Below, in pieces: positions 16,048 to 22,080 of a stretch of 27,118 nt of DNA. The translations under genes and the position numbers were made by a program. The notes below the pieces were generated by a model. That model made no database searches, was not told where the DNA came from, and saw only the letters and a program-made list of their open reading frames with translations. Positions within the stretch are counted from its first letter, which is position 1, and each line of letters starts with the position of its first letter. This DNA is from a virus. The DNA lies in the IMG/VR virus record IMGVR_UViG_3300044678_001758, positions 1 through 27,118 of that record; one strand, 5' to 3'.

Positions 16048-16307
16048 TCCAACTCACCAACAAGCAACTCGCCATTGTCTGCCTCGTCTGCATGTCTGCC
16101 GGATGGTGGCTCTCATCGTCGCCCTCATCGCCGGTCAACCCGACGCCCGCGAACGACCGCCCCGTGCTCCGGTGGATCGCCAAGGCGGCGAAGAATCTTC
16201 TCTGGATCGCCCTCATCGCGGAGCAGCCGCCGAAGGAATCCCGCCTCGTGCAGCACCAGGTCGGCGAGGACGGGCATCCCGTGATCGACCACGCCAGGAG
16301 TTTCTAG
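16044..16307 (+). CDS. small membrane protein
   Basis: An 87-residue protein with one hydrophobic helix at residues 8-24 ('LAIVCLVCMSAGWWLSS'), a Ser/Pro linker and a second moderately hydrophobic helix around residues 41-58 ('VLRWIAKAAKNLLWIALIAE'). The end is polar. The ATGA overlap with the cysteine peptidase gene suggests coupled expression. It may be a spanin-like or regulatory membrane subunit. No family is recognised. Confidence 0.5.
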   Translation: MIQLTNKQLAIVCLVCMSAGWWLSSSPSSPVNPTPANDRPVLRWIAKAAKNLLWIALIAEQPPKESRLVQHQVGEDGHPVIDHARSF

Positions 16308-16309
16308 CC

Positions 16310-16627
16310 ATGTGGGAATGGATCCTGGCGACGCTCGCCGCCCTGTCGGCTGACCCCGTGTCGGCAAGCCTCGAACACCCGAGGGCTGCCGCTGCGGTCG
16401 CCGCTGCACGGGCCAGCATGGTCGCCGGGGATGCCGCCCCCACGCCGACGCCCGCCGAGTGCGTCTGCGGCCGGACGTGCGTTAACGGCGTCTGGAAGCC
16501 GGACGGGCGAGTGGAGCAGCGATGCACCTGCACCTGTGAGCGGTGCAAGAAAAAGCCCGGCTGCCCAGACGGAAAGTGCCGCGTGCCGGGAGCGTCGCCC
16601 GCGTCTGGTTCACCGGCCATGCCTTGA
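16310..16627 (+). CDS. exported nine-cysteine protein
   Basis: A 105-residue protein from ATG 16310, two bases after the previous stop. The first 19 residues look like a short signal peptide ending in 'DPVSA'. An Ala-rich helix follows, and then a compact cysteine domain with nine cysteines (C51, C53, C57, C72, C74, C76, C79, C85, C90), lysines and prolines. The pattern could be a disulfide knot or a metal-binding domain outside the cytoplasm. It is the last gene of the membrane/exported run. It matches no family I know. Confidence 0.5.
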   Translation: MWEWILATLAALSADPVSASLEHPRAAAAVAAARASMVAGDAAPTPTPAECVCGRTCVNGVWKPDGRVEQRCTCTCERCKKKPGCPDGKCRVPGASPASGSPAMP

Positions 16628-16640
16628 TGCTGGAGGTGCG

Positions 16641-17039
16641 GTGGGCGACGCTCTCGATACGCTGACGCTTCGTGAATTGTGCGACGCCGTGCGCGAGCAA
16701 ATCGGGCCACGCGCCGCCGAGCTTGAGCACACCTGCGACGTGATCGTTACGGAAATCTGCCGCTGCTGGCCGGAGCGGACGATGGCGGAGATCGCTGGCA
16801 AACTCTCCTGTGCGAGAGCCGCCGACGACGTGCTCGACGCGATCGCCGTCACGACCGCGAAGGTGCGGGAGAACATTGAGGCCCGCTGGGGATGCAAGCC
16901 CTCGCACAAGGCGGCCCTCGACCTCGTGCTCCGAGCCTGCGTCGTTGAGTTTGCAAACCTCTGGTTCAGTTGCCCCGAAGCCCGCATCGGCATCCGAGCC
17001 GTCATCGCCATCGTGCGTCACAATCCCCGCGCCGCTTGA
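16641..17039 (+). CDS. hypothetical helical protein
   Basis: A 132-residue protein. The GTG start at 16641 is chosen because 'ggagg' lies about 5 bases upstream; the longer open frame before it overlaps the cysteine-rich gene and has no such site. The protein is helical and contains seven cysteines ('EHTCDVIVTEICRCWPERT', 'KLSCARAADDVLDAI', 'LVLRACVVEFANLWFSCPEA'). It has no signal peptide. I do not recognise a family. Confidence 0.5.
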   Translation: MGDALDTLTLRELCDAVREQIGPRAAELEHTCDVIVTEICRCWPERTMAEIAGKLSCARAADDVLDAIAVTTAKVRENIEARWGCKPSHKAALDLVLRACVVEFANLWFSCPEARIGIRAVIAIVRHNPRAA

Positions 17040-17065
17040 CGACTAAGCGAAAATCGCCCGCCATC

Positions 17066-17524
17066 ATGTCTGACGTTCAGCGGACATTTTTCGGGCAGGA
17101 CAAACCCAAGGCCGCCCCATGCCCAAACGCAAAGCCAAGAAAAAAACCGCCCGCCGAAAAGGAGACGATCCGAAGATCGGTCCCGGTGAAGGTCCGCGAC
17201 TGGCTGACCCGGCTGACGCGCATCCACGCACACGCGAGATATACCGTCCGGCTCTTCGCTCATCCTGAGACGGCAGGCGGGCAGTCCCTAGAGGGCGAGA
17301 CCTACGCGGCCCGCGCCGCCCGCTGCGATCAGACGCTCATCCACGACGCCTCCATGCTGATTCGAGACGAGGCGGACGCTATCGTCGCCGAGGTTCAGGC
17401 GGCAATGGACGCAGCCCCGAAGACGGCCGCGCTCCCCGGCACCAAGGCGAAGGTCGCCGAGATGGAAGCCAGGGCGAGGCGCGGGCAAAGTATCTTCGTT
17501 GACCAGGATGCTAAACACGCCTGA
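17066..17524 (+). CDS. hypothetical basic/helical protein
   Basis: A 152-residue protein from ATG 17066. The N-terminal third is very basic and Pro/Lys-rich ('KPRKKPPAEKETIRR'), followed by a helical domain with a 'VKVRDWLTRLTRIHAHARYT' segment and a C-terminal coiled helix. Upstream sequence offers only a weak ribosome site. It is the last gene of the rightward late group and is followed by a hairpin and the convergent integrase. Function is unknown; the charged N-terminus would suit nucleic-acid binding. Confidence 0.5.
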   Translation: MSDVQRTFFGQDKPKAAPCPNAKPRKKPPAEKETIRRSVPVKVRDWLTRLTRIHAHARYTVRLFAHPETAGGQSLEGETYAARAARCDQTLIHDASMLIRDEADAIVAEVQAAMDAAPKTAALPGTKAKVAEMEARARRGQSIFVDQDAKHA

Positions 17525-17533
17525 CGGCGCGTC

Positions 17534-17571
17534 GCGAGGCGGTCGGTTTCGTCCTTTCCCGGCCGCCTCGC
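17534..17571. terminator. hairpin between convergent late operon and integrase
   Basis: A perfect 9-bp inverted repeat, GCGAGGCGG (17534-17542) and CCGCCTCGC (17563-17571), extends inward by four more pairs (one G-U) to a 12-base loop. It lies in the 52-base gap between two converging genes, where a bidirectional terminator is expected. No U-run follows on either strand, so termination is inferred from position. Confidence 0.45.
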
Positions 17572-17576
17572 CGCCG

Positions 17577-18491
17577 TCATTCACCTTGACGATTCTGGTC
17601 AAGGTCTAGCTTCGGCAACGCGCTCAGGCTGATCTCCTCCTCTGGGCAGATCGTCGGGTCGACGTAGATCTTCTGGAGGTTCGGGTCTGCGTGATCGAGC
17701 AGGTGCGTTGCGGCTGCCCGTCCGCCGGCTAGGGCTGCATAAGACGCCGCCGTCCGCCGGAAGCCGTGGAAGCCTCTGTATTTCACGCCTGCGAGGCGAC
17801 AGAGCAGACGCAGGCTCGCCCATTGGCTGCGGCTCTTGCGGTCCCAGGCCCACACCAGAGCGTCAGGCGGGCCTTTCTCACGCCGCAGCATCTCGGCAAG
17901 GTCTTCCGTGATCTCACGCTCGATGTCGCGCGTGCTGCCTTTGCGAGTCTCCCCAAGGAATACGACGCGCCGCCGCTCCAGATCGACCTGCCCCCAGCGG
18001 AGCGATGTCAGGGCGGTGAACCGCTCGCCCGTGCAGTACGCGGTGTATATCAGCGTCGGCCACCACCAGGCGGCACGCTTTCCGCCGACCGATCCTTGCC
18101 GACGCTTCGCCCGCACGATGAGTTTCGCCACGTCCTCCGCCGTGTAGGCCCGCCCTGTAGGCAGCCTCGCCGGAACGCGGATCTTCGGGAGCTCGGGGAA
18201 GTCAGCCGCCCAACGCTTGCGGGCGGCGAGGTTCCACGCCGCCTGTAGCATCACCTTGTCCTTCTGGACACTCGCGGCCGATGGCACCCGCCCCTTGTAG
18301 CCAGGCGTCGTGGCCCGCCAGCGCAGGTATCTCGCGATCACGAGGTCGTCGAGGTCCGCAAGCGTCGGCTCGTGGCCGAGGAAGTTCGTCAGCCTGTCGC
18401 CTAATTGGTTGTACAGCGACGCCGTGTTGCCCTTGAGATTCCGAAGCGTGACGTACCGCTCGAACAGTTCCTTCAAAGTCATCGTTTCCAT
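17577..18491 (-). CDS. int: tyrosine recombinase (phage integrase)
   Basis: A 304-residue protein. I choose the ATG at 18491 over an in-frame start 29 codons upstream because 'gggag' lies 7 bases before it and the probable promoter overlaps the upstream part. Residues 1-110 form the SAM-like core-binding domain. The catalytic domain has the complete set R157 ('TGERF'), K184 ('RKGSTRD'), H242-R245 ('HGFRRT'), H267 ('LLDHADP') and nucleophile Y276 ('KIYVDP'). It should integrate and excise the element at an att site. It is divergent from the excisionase-like gene and is the only minus-strand gene in the window. Confidence 0.92.
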   Translation of the reverse strand: METMTLKELFERYVTLRNLKGNTASLYNQLGDRLTNFLGHEPTLADLDDLVIARYLRWRATTPGYKGRVPSAASVQKDKVMLQAAWNLAARKRWAADFPELPKIRVPARLPTGRAYTAEDVAKLIVRAKRRQGSVGGKRAAWWWPTLIYTAYCTGERFTALTSLRWGQVDLERRRVVFLGETRKGSTRDIEREITEDLAEMLRREKGPPDALVWAWDRKSRSQWASLRLLCRLAGVKYRGFHGFRRTAASYAALAGGRAAATHLLDHADPNLQKIYVDPTICPEEEISLSALPKLDLDQNRQGE

Positions 18492-18513
18492 GTTGTTTCT
18501 CCCGGTGTGATGG

Positions 18514-18544
18514 CTGTTATACCCACTACTGTACAACAGTCCAA
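18514..18544 (-). promoter_or_regulatory. integrase promoter with overlapping inverted-repeat operator
   Basis: On the minus strand, TTGGAC (18544-18539), a 17-base spacer and TATAAC (18521-18516) form a sigma70-type promoter, 25 bases before the integrase ATG. An inverted repeat, CTGTTATAC, 8 bases, GTACAACAG (18514-18539, one mismatch), covers the whole promoter. This looks like an operator for a dimeric repressor. Confidence 0.65.
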
Positions 18545-18613
18545 CTCCCCTCGCCTCCACTAGACATTTGCCCGACACCCCAACTTTAGGGCCGGGCCGG
18601 GACGGAGTCCAAT

Positions 18614-18641
18614 TTGACTAAGTTCCGCTAGACGGTACTTT
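18614..18641 (+). promoter_or_regulatory. promoter P1 of the excisionase-like gene
   Basis: TTGACT (18614-18619), a 16-base spacer containing TTCCGCTAGAC, and TACTTT (18636-18641). The expected start of transcription, about 18648-18651, falls at the first ATG, so the mRNA may be leaderless. The spacer motif recurs in the promoters at 18964 and 19464. Confidence 0.65.
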
Positions 18642-18650
18642 TGTAGGGAC

Positions 18651-18917
18651 ATGGTCACGATGGCATACAACATCGACGGCGTCGACTACCTCACGATCTC
18701 CGAGGCGGTCGAATTCATGGGCTGCACGGACGGCTGGGTTCGCGCCCTGTGCCGGGACGGCAAGCTGTCGAGCCGGATGCTGGGGAAACGGCTGCGTCTC
18801 GTGGAAAAGCGGTCAGCCGCCGAAGTCCGCGACTCCCTCACCACCAGGGCGGTCGGGAAAAAGCACCTCGCCAAGCGTCCAGCCGCCAAGCGGAAGAAGG
18901 CGAAGCGGAAGAAGTAG
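18651..18917 (+). CDS. xis: excisionase-like HTH protein
   Basis: An 88-residue protein with a MerR/excisionase-type winged helix-turn-helix at about residues 12-60: 'YLTISEAVEFMGCTDGWVRA', then 'LCRDGKLSSRMLGKRLRLVE'. The last 20 residues are almost all Lys, Arg and Ala, a basic DNA-clamping tail. It lies head-to-head with the integrase, the standard place for Xis, where it would bend att DNA and direct excision; it could also regulate transcription. The first ATG at 18651 would be leaderless from promoter P1. An ATG at 18660 gives an 85-residue form. Confidence 0.7.
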   Translation: MVTMAYNIDGVDYLTISEAVEFMGCTDGWVRALCRDGKLSSRMLGKRLRLVEKRSAAEVRDSLTTRAVGKKHLAKRPAAKRKKAKRKK

Positions 18918-18938
18918 CGTTTTCCCCGCAGAAAACGC
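18917..18938 (+). terminator. hairpin after the excisionase-like gene
   Basis: A perfect 8-bp stem, GCGTTTTC and GAAAACGC, with a 6-base loop, begins at the last base of the stop codon. An A-run rather than a T-run follows, so it is not a textbook terminator on this strand. It may still end or trim the short xis message ahead of the next promoter. Confidence 0.4.
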
Positions 18939-18963
18939 CCCTAAAAAAATCCGATTCATGCCC

Positions 18964-18992
18964 TTGACGCCCAACTACCGATAGACTACAGT
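18964..18992 (+). promoter_or_regulatory. promoter P2 with shared spacer motif
   Basis: TTGACG (18964-18969), a 17-base spacer ending in CTACCGATAGAC, then TACAGT (18987-18992). Transcription would begin near 18999. There a 7-bp inverted repeat, CGTCAGG (18999-19005) and CCTGACG (19015-19021), starts the 5' leader of the 19045 gene and could be an operator or an mRNA 5' hairpin. Confidence 0.7.
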
Positions 18993-19044
18993 AACGCACG
19001 TCAGGCAAATGAGACCTGACGAGACGCCAGCCGGGAGATGAACG

Positions 19045-19248
19045 ATGGAAACGATCACGCTCAACAATCGGACGTACAAGGTTGCTGAGGAGCTCGGCGT
19101 TGGCGTGAACGTCGCCCGCGAACTTGGCATCATCCGCCAGTGCATCATTGAGGGCGTCAAGGGCTCCACGCTTCTGTTTCAGGTCTTCGCTGACGGCACC
19201 CGCCGCACGATCAACGCGGTCGGCAACCGAGTGACCTACTACCGCTGA
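19045..19248 (+). CDS. small hypothetical protein behind P2
   Basis: A 67-residue protein with a clear ribosome site (gggagatg, about 5 bases before the ATG). It starts with 'METITLNNRTYKVAEELGVG', has a helix at about residues 24-36 and ends in beta-like 'TLLFQVFADGTRRTINAVG'. No family is recognised. It has its own promoter and is followed by an intrinsic terminator, so it forms an independent unit next to the integration genes. A regulatory role is a guess from position. Confidence 0.6.
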   Translation: METITLNNRTYKVAEELGVGVNVARELGIIRQCIIEGVKGSTLLFQVFADGTRRTINAVGNRVTYYR

Positions 19249-19265
19249 CCAACGCACAAGGTGGG

Positions 19266-19308
19266 GCCACCCGGCCAGCCGACAGCCGCGAAACGGGTGG
19301 CACTTTTT
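19266..19308 (+). terminator. intrinsic terminator / possible attenuator
   Basis: A perfect 8-bp stem, GCCACCCG (19266-19273) and CGGGTGGC (19294-19301), with a 20-base loop is followed by AC and TTTTT (19304-19308). It comes 18 bases after the stop of the 19045 gene and 18 bases before the ATG of the next, so readthrough here would set expression of that gene. Confidence 0.7.
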
Positions 19309-19326
19309 CAAGCCAAGGAGGGCAAT

Positions 19327-19467
19327 ATGAAAATCGACTGGGACTCAATGATCCGCTCGCTCGTTCTCGTTCGACTGGGCCAGGAGCTCGGCTACGACTC
19401 GCCGCTTGCCCGAATGGTCCACGACTCGATCACGCTCGTTCTCACGATGATCGGAATACTGTCTTGA
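19327..19467 (+). CDS. 46-residue peptide with hydrophobic C-terminus
   Basis: The ATG at 19327 has a very strong ribosome site (aaggaggg). The 46-residue product is amphipathic at first ('DWDSMIRSLVLVRLGQELG') and ends in a hydrophobic helix ('SITLVLTMIGILS'), so membrane association is possible. It follows the terminator at 19266-19308 closely and overlaps promoter P3 at its 3' end. No family is recognised. Small hydrophobic peptides in lysogeny regions are sometimes exclusion or regulatory factors, but nothing here shows that. Confidence 0.5.
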   Translation: MKIDWDSMIRSLVLVRLGQELGYDSPLARMVHDSITLVLTMIGILS

Positions 19468-19491
19468 CGAACTACCGCTAGACCATAGCCT
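19464..19491 (+). promoter_or_regulatory. promoter P3 with two copies of the shared motif
   Basis: TTGACG (19464-19469), a 16-base spacer and TAGCCT (19486-19491). CTACCGCTAGAC fills the spacer at 19472-19483, and an exact second copy lies at 19494-19505 over the expected start site, 22 bases (about two helical turns) downstream. The -10 is the weakest of the set. Confidence 0.6.
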
Positions 19492-19569
19492 ATCTACCGC
19501 TAGACGAACCGTCACCACTCGCCTTGCTGAACAAACTTTTCACTCCCCAACAACTTGATACCTGGACGC

Positions 19570-19597
19570 TTGACGACTACCGGAACGCCCGTACATT
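19570..19597 (+). promoter_or_regulatory. promoter P4 before the 19626 gene
   Basis: TTGACG (19570-19575), a 16-base spacer beginning ACTACCGG, and TACATT (19592-19597). Only the first half of the shared motif (ACTACCG) is kept. The start site near 19604 leaves a short leader containing 'aggag' (19611-19615) before ATG 19626, which argues against the longer frame from TTG 19524. Confidence 0.65.
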
Positions 19598-19625
19598 ACC
19601 GCACCCAACTAGGAGACCCCCTCAC

Positions 19626-19844
19626 ATGAACGCCCACGACAACGAGTATCTCGCCGCCGCGACCTACCTTTCCGACCAGACGCCCGCCCCTCGCCAGACG
19701 CATTTCGCCATCGGCGATTTCGTCAGCGGCACCTCTGGCGGCAAGCAGTGGAGCGGTCGCATCTGGGACATCGACGGCGACCGGCTCTCAATCGAAATCG
19801 ACGGCGGCTGGCTGGCTGTCTCTGCCAAGGACGTGACGCACTAG
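19626..19844 (+). CDS. small hypothetical protein behind P4
   Basis: A 72-residue protein. I take ATG 19626, because a promoter with near-consensus boxes and a ribosome site lie immediately upstream, inside the region a longer frame would need to code for. The N-terminus is polar; the C-terminal 45 residues form a small beta barrel-like pattern ('FAIGDFVSG', 'QWSGRIWDIDGDRLSIEID', 'GWLAVSAKDVTH') that resembles SH3-like or KOW-type folds. It may head the early operon that continues into the RecT-like gene. No family is assigned. Confidence 0.6.
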   Translation: MNAHDNEYLAAATYLSDQTPAPRQTHFAIGDFVSGTSGGKQWSGRIWDIDGDRLSIEIDGGWLAVSAKDVTH

Positions 19845-19936
19845 GAAACCCCCGGAGGATCCGGGCGCAGGAGGTTGATTTGCCGCAGACCTAGGACGGG
19901 CGAGCGGCTGTTTTTCACACGCAGAAAGGACGCGAT

Positions 19937-20785
19937 ATGTCGACGGAAATCAGCACAAACACGGCACCAGCGAGAGGGTTGGCTCTCGCCTCGCACGAGG
20001 AACCGTCGTTCGATTCTCTCGTCAGCATGGGCGATGCCCTGCGGCGCACCGGCTTTTTGCCGAGCCACATCAAAGACGGCGTTTCGTTCGCTGCGATTGT
20101 CTTGATGGGCCGCGAGCTCGGCATGGGGACGATGGCTGCCTGCCGAAAGCTCCAGGTCATCAAAGGCACTGTCACGGAGCGGGCCGATTCGCAGTTGGCG
20201 CGGTTTAAGTCGTGCGGCGGACGGGCTCAGTTCAAGGAACTGTCTGAAGGCAAGGCGGTCGTCTGGCTGCGGCACCCCAACGGCGACGAGCACGTCGAGA
20301 CGTTCACGATGGAGGACGCGAAGCGGGCTGGCCTGGCGTCGAATGACAACTACGCCAAGCACCCGAAGGCAATGCTTCGCAGCCGGGCGATCACGGCGGG
20401 GCTCAAGAGCCTCGGCTGGGAAGGCTCGGTCGGCATCTACGACCCAGACGAGATTTCGGACGCCACGCCCGAGCCGGCCCCAGCGGTCAAGGTGACGCAG
20501 CCCGAGCCCGTCGTCGTTCGCCCGAAGTTCAACGACACGCTCGCGACGGAAACGCCGCTGGGCAAGGCTCGCATCCTCGTCAGCAAGGCCACCACGGTCG
20601 AGCGGCTGGAGAAGCTCCGCAGCACGGCAGACGAGCGGCTGGGCGACGGCACCTTCACCCGTGACGAGCACAAGAGCCTGTGCGATCTCATCCACGGCAA
20701 GCTCGACATCCTGCTCAACGCCCAGGACAGCGGCACCGAGCACTTCGACGGCAACGAGGTCGAAGCGGAGGCCAACGCCCGATGA
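19937..20785 (+). CDS. RecT-like single-strand annealing protein
   Basis: A 282-residue protein with 'aaagga' upstream of the ATG. Residues of about 30-180 show the RecT pattern: a helix with 'FAAIVLMGRELGMGTMAACR', a strand 'KLQVIKGTVTERAD', a charged beta region with 'VVWLRHPNGDEHVETFTMED', 'AKRAGL', and then 'NYAKHPKAMLRSRAITAGLK', the counterpart of RecT's 'kyPr.Ml..RA'. The C-terminal third is a flexible linker plus a helical tail. RecT proteins anneal complementary single strands in phage recombination. No RecE or YqaJ exonuclease is adjacent; the nucleases at 22081 or 25964 could supply ends. Confidence 0.75.
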   Translation: MSTEISTNTAPARGLALASHEEPSFDSLVSMGDALRRTGFLPSHIKDGVSFAAIVLMGRELGMGTMAACRKLQVIKGTVTERADSQLARFKSCGGRAQFKELSEGKAVVWLRHPNGDEHVETFTMEDAKRAGLASNDNYAKHPKAMLRSRAITAGLKSLGWEGSVGIYDPDEISDATPEPAPAVKVTQPEPVVVRPKFNDTLATETPLGKARILVSKATTVERLEKLRSTADERLGDGTFTRDEHKSLCDLIHGKLDILLNAQDSGTEHFDGNEVEAEANAR

Positions 20786-21186
20786 GTTACATCAGCACCT
20801 TCGCCTACATCGAGGAAGAGGCGCGCCGCGAGGAGTCGGACATTCGCATGGGCGACCGTCCGCCGATCCGGATGCCGTCACGGGTCAGCAACGGCGGATT
20901 CCAGCCGATGCCGATGGCGACTCTCACCCCCGAGCAGGCGAGGGCTGCTGGCTGGGAGCTCTACAAGGCACTCGTGGCTGTCGACCAGGTGCTCGCGGAG
21001 CGCGGGCAACTGACCGACGCGATCGTCGTCAACGTCTGGGGCAGTGCGAGAGCCACCGTTAGACGGGCAAGCAAAGTCGAGGCAGTCGCAGCCTCAGAGC
21101 CGGAAGACGGCAGCGACCCGCAGCGGGAGTCGGAAACCACCGCAGCCGAGGCGACCCGAAACAACTCGACATCTCCAGGGGCGTGA
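20782..21186 (+). CDS. hypothetical protein in the recombination operon
   Basis: A 134-residue acidic protein whose ATG overlaps the RecT-like stop (ATGA). It has a charged N-terminal helix ('YIEEEARREESDIRMG'), a central helical segment with 'GWELYKALVAVDQVLAERG', and a disordered Ser/Thr/Glu-rich tail of about 40 residues. No family is recognised. Coupled translation suggests that it works with the RecT-like protein or the recombinase that follows. Confidence 0.5.
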   Translation: MSYISTFAYIEEEARREESDIRMGDRPPIRMPSRVSNGGFQPMPMATLTPEQARAAGWELYKALVAVDQVLAERGQLTDAIVVNVWGSARATVRRASKVEAVAASEPEDGSDPQRESETTAAEATRNNSTSPGA

Positions 21187-21236
21187 CTCGACGGTCTGCC
21201 CCACCAGACGGGGCCAATACACAAGGACGTAGATCA

Positions 21237-22064
21237 ATGAAAAAGCCAGCCATCATGACATTCGGACGCATCGCCAAGGCGTACCTCGCCGAGCGGATCG
21301 TCTCCAAGCACTACGCCGAGAACGTCGAGCGGATCTCCCTGCGTTGCTGCGAGGTCAGCGTCAAGCGGGTCAACGAATACCTGCGGACGATCTCTTCGGA
21401 GAAGGCCAGCACCACCGTCAGGGCAGAGCGGACGATCCTGCTCACGCTCTACCGCTATGCGTTCGAGACCGGGATGATCGACGAAGCCCCGCGCGGCGTG
21501 ATGAAGATCAAGGCCCGCAAGAGCCCGACGAAGGCTTGGACTGTCGAGCAACTTCGCGGGCTGATTGCCGCCACGAAAGCCCACGACGGCAAGCGGCTCC
21601 GATCCGGTGCCAACCTCGGCAAGTTCCTCCGGTGCTGGGTGCTGCTCGCCTACGAGTGCGGGGCTCGCTTCGGCGACGTGATGTCGTTCACTCGCGAGCA
21701 CCTGGACGGCGACACGCTGTCTTGGACGCAGAGCAAGACCGGCGATCCGTTGGTCCGACCGCTGACGCCAGCCTGCCTGACAGCCATCGACGAAATGCTC
21801 GCCGTGTCGCCAGACGGCCGGATCCTCGGCTGGGTCTGCAAGCGTCGGATGGCAATGCGGCACATGCGGATCCTGCTCGACAGCGTCGGCATGGGCGGGA
21901 GCTCGAAGTGGCTGCGTCGCAGCGGCGCGACCCATTGCGAGATGGAAAAGCCTGGGGCTGGCCGGCTCCACCTGGGCCACCGATCGCCCGCGCTCTTTGA
22001 GCAGGCTTATTGCGACTGGTCACAACTTCGGCAGCGGACGCCGAAGACGCCGGCACTGGTCTAA
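21237..22064 (+). CDS. second tyrosine recombinase
   Basis: A 275-residue protein. I prefer ATG 21237, with 'aagga' upstream; a GTG at 21183 overlapping the previous stop is possible. Residues 1-95 form a core-binding domain. The catalytic domain has R144 ('CGARFGDV'), K167 ('SKTGDPL'), K224-R227 (the HxxR box with Lys instead of His, 'KWLRRSGATH'), H248 ('LGHRSP') and Y258 ('FEQAYCD'). The set is complete, so it is probably active. It is only distantly similar to the integrase at 17577. Sitting within an early operon behind RecT, it may resolve replication products or act as an alternative integrase. Confidence 0.88.
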   Translation: MKKPAIMTFGRIAKAYLAERIVSKHYAENVERISLRCCEVSVKRVNEYLRTISSEKASTTVRAERTILLTLYRYAFETGMIDEAPRGVMKIKARKSPTKAWTVEQLRGLIAATKAHDGKRLRSGANLGKFLRCWVLLAYECGARFGDVMSFTREHLDGDTLSWTQSKTGDPLVRPLTPACLTAIDEMLAVSPDGRILGWVCKRRMAMRHMRILLDSVGMGGSSKWLRRSGATHCEMEKPGAGRLHLGHRSPALFEQAYCDWSQLRQRTPKTPALV

Positions 22065-22080
22065 CACGGAGGGCTCACGG

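Noticed and set aside
17525-18650. Search for an att core or direct repeat next to the integrase
   Set aside because: No tRNA gene or convincing repeated core was seen; att sites cannot be called without the host junctions.
19524-19625. Upstream extension of the 19626 gene from a TTG at 19524
   Set aside because: The extension contains a promoter with near-consensus boxes at 19570-19597 and has no good ribosome site, while ATG 19626 does.
19851-19865. Hairpin CCCGGA-GGA-TCCGGG after the 19626 gene as a terminator
   Set aside because: The stem has only 6 pairs with a 3-base loop and no T-run follows; the downstream RecT-like gene probably depends on readthrough.
19875-20105. A TTG-started frame with an AGGAGG upstream, overlapping the RecT-like gene
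   Set aside because: Its product is Arg-rich, as expected of a shadow frame, and it is mostly contained in the well-supported RecT-like gene. The ribosome-like site may be fortuitous.
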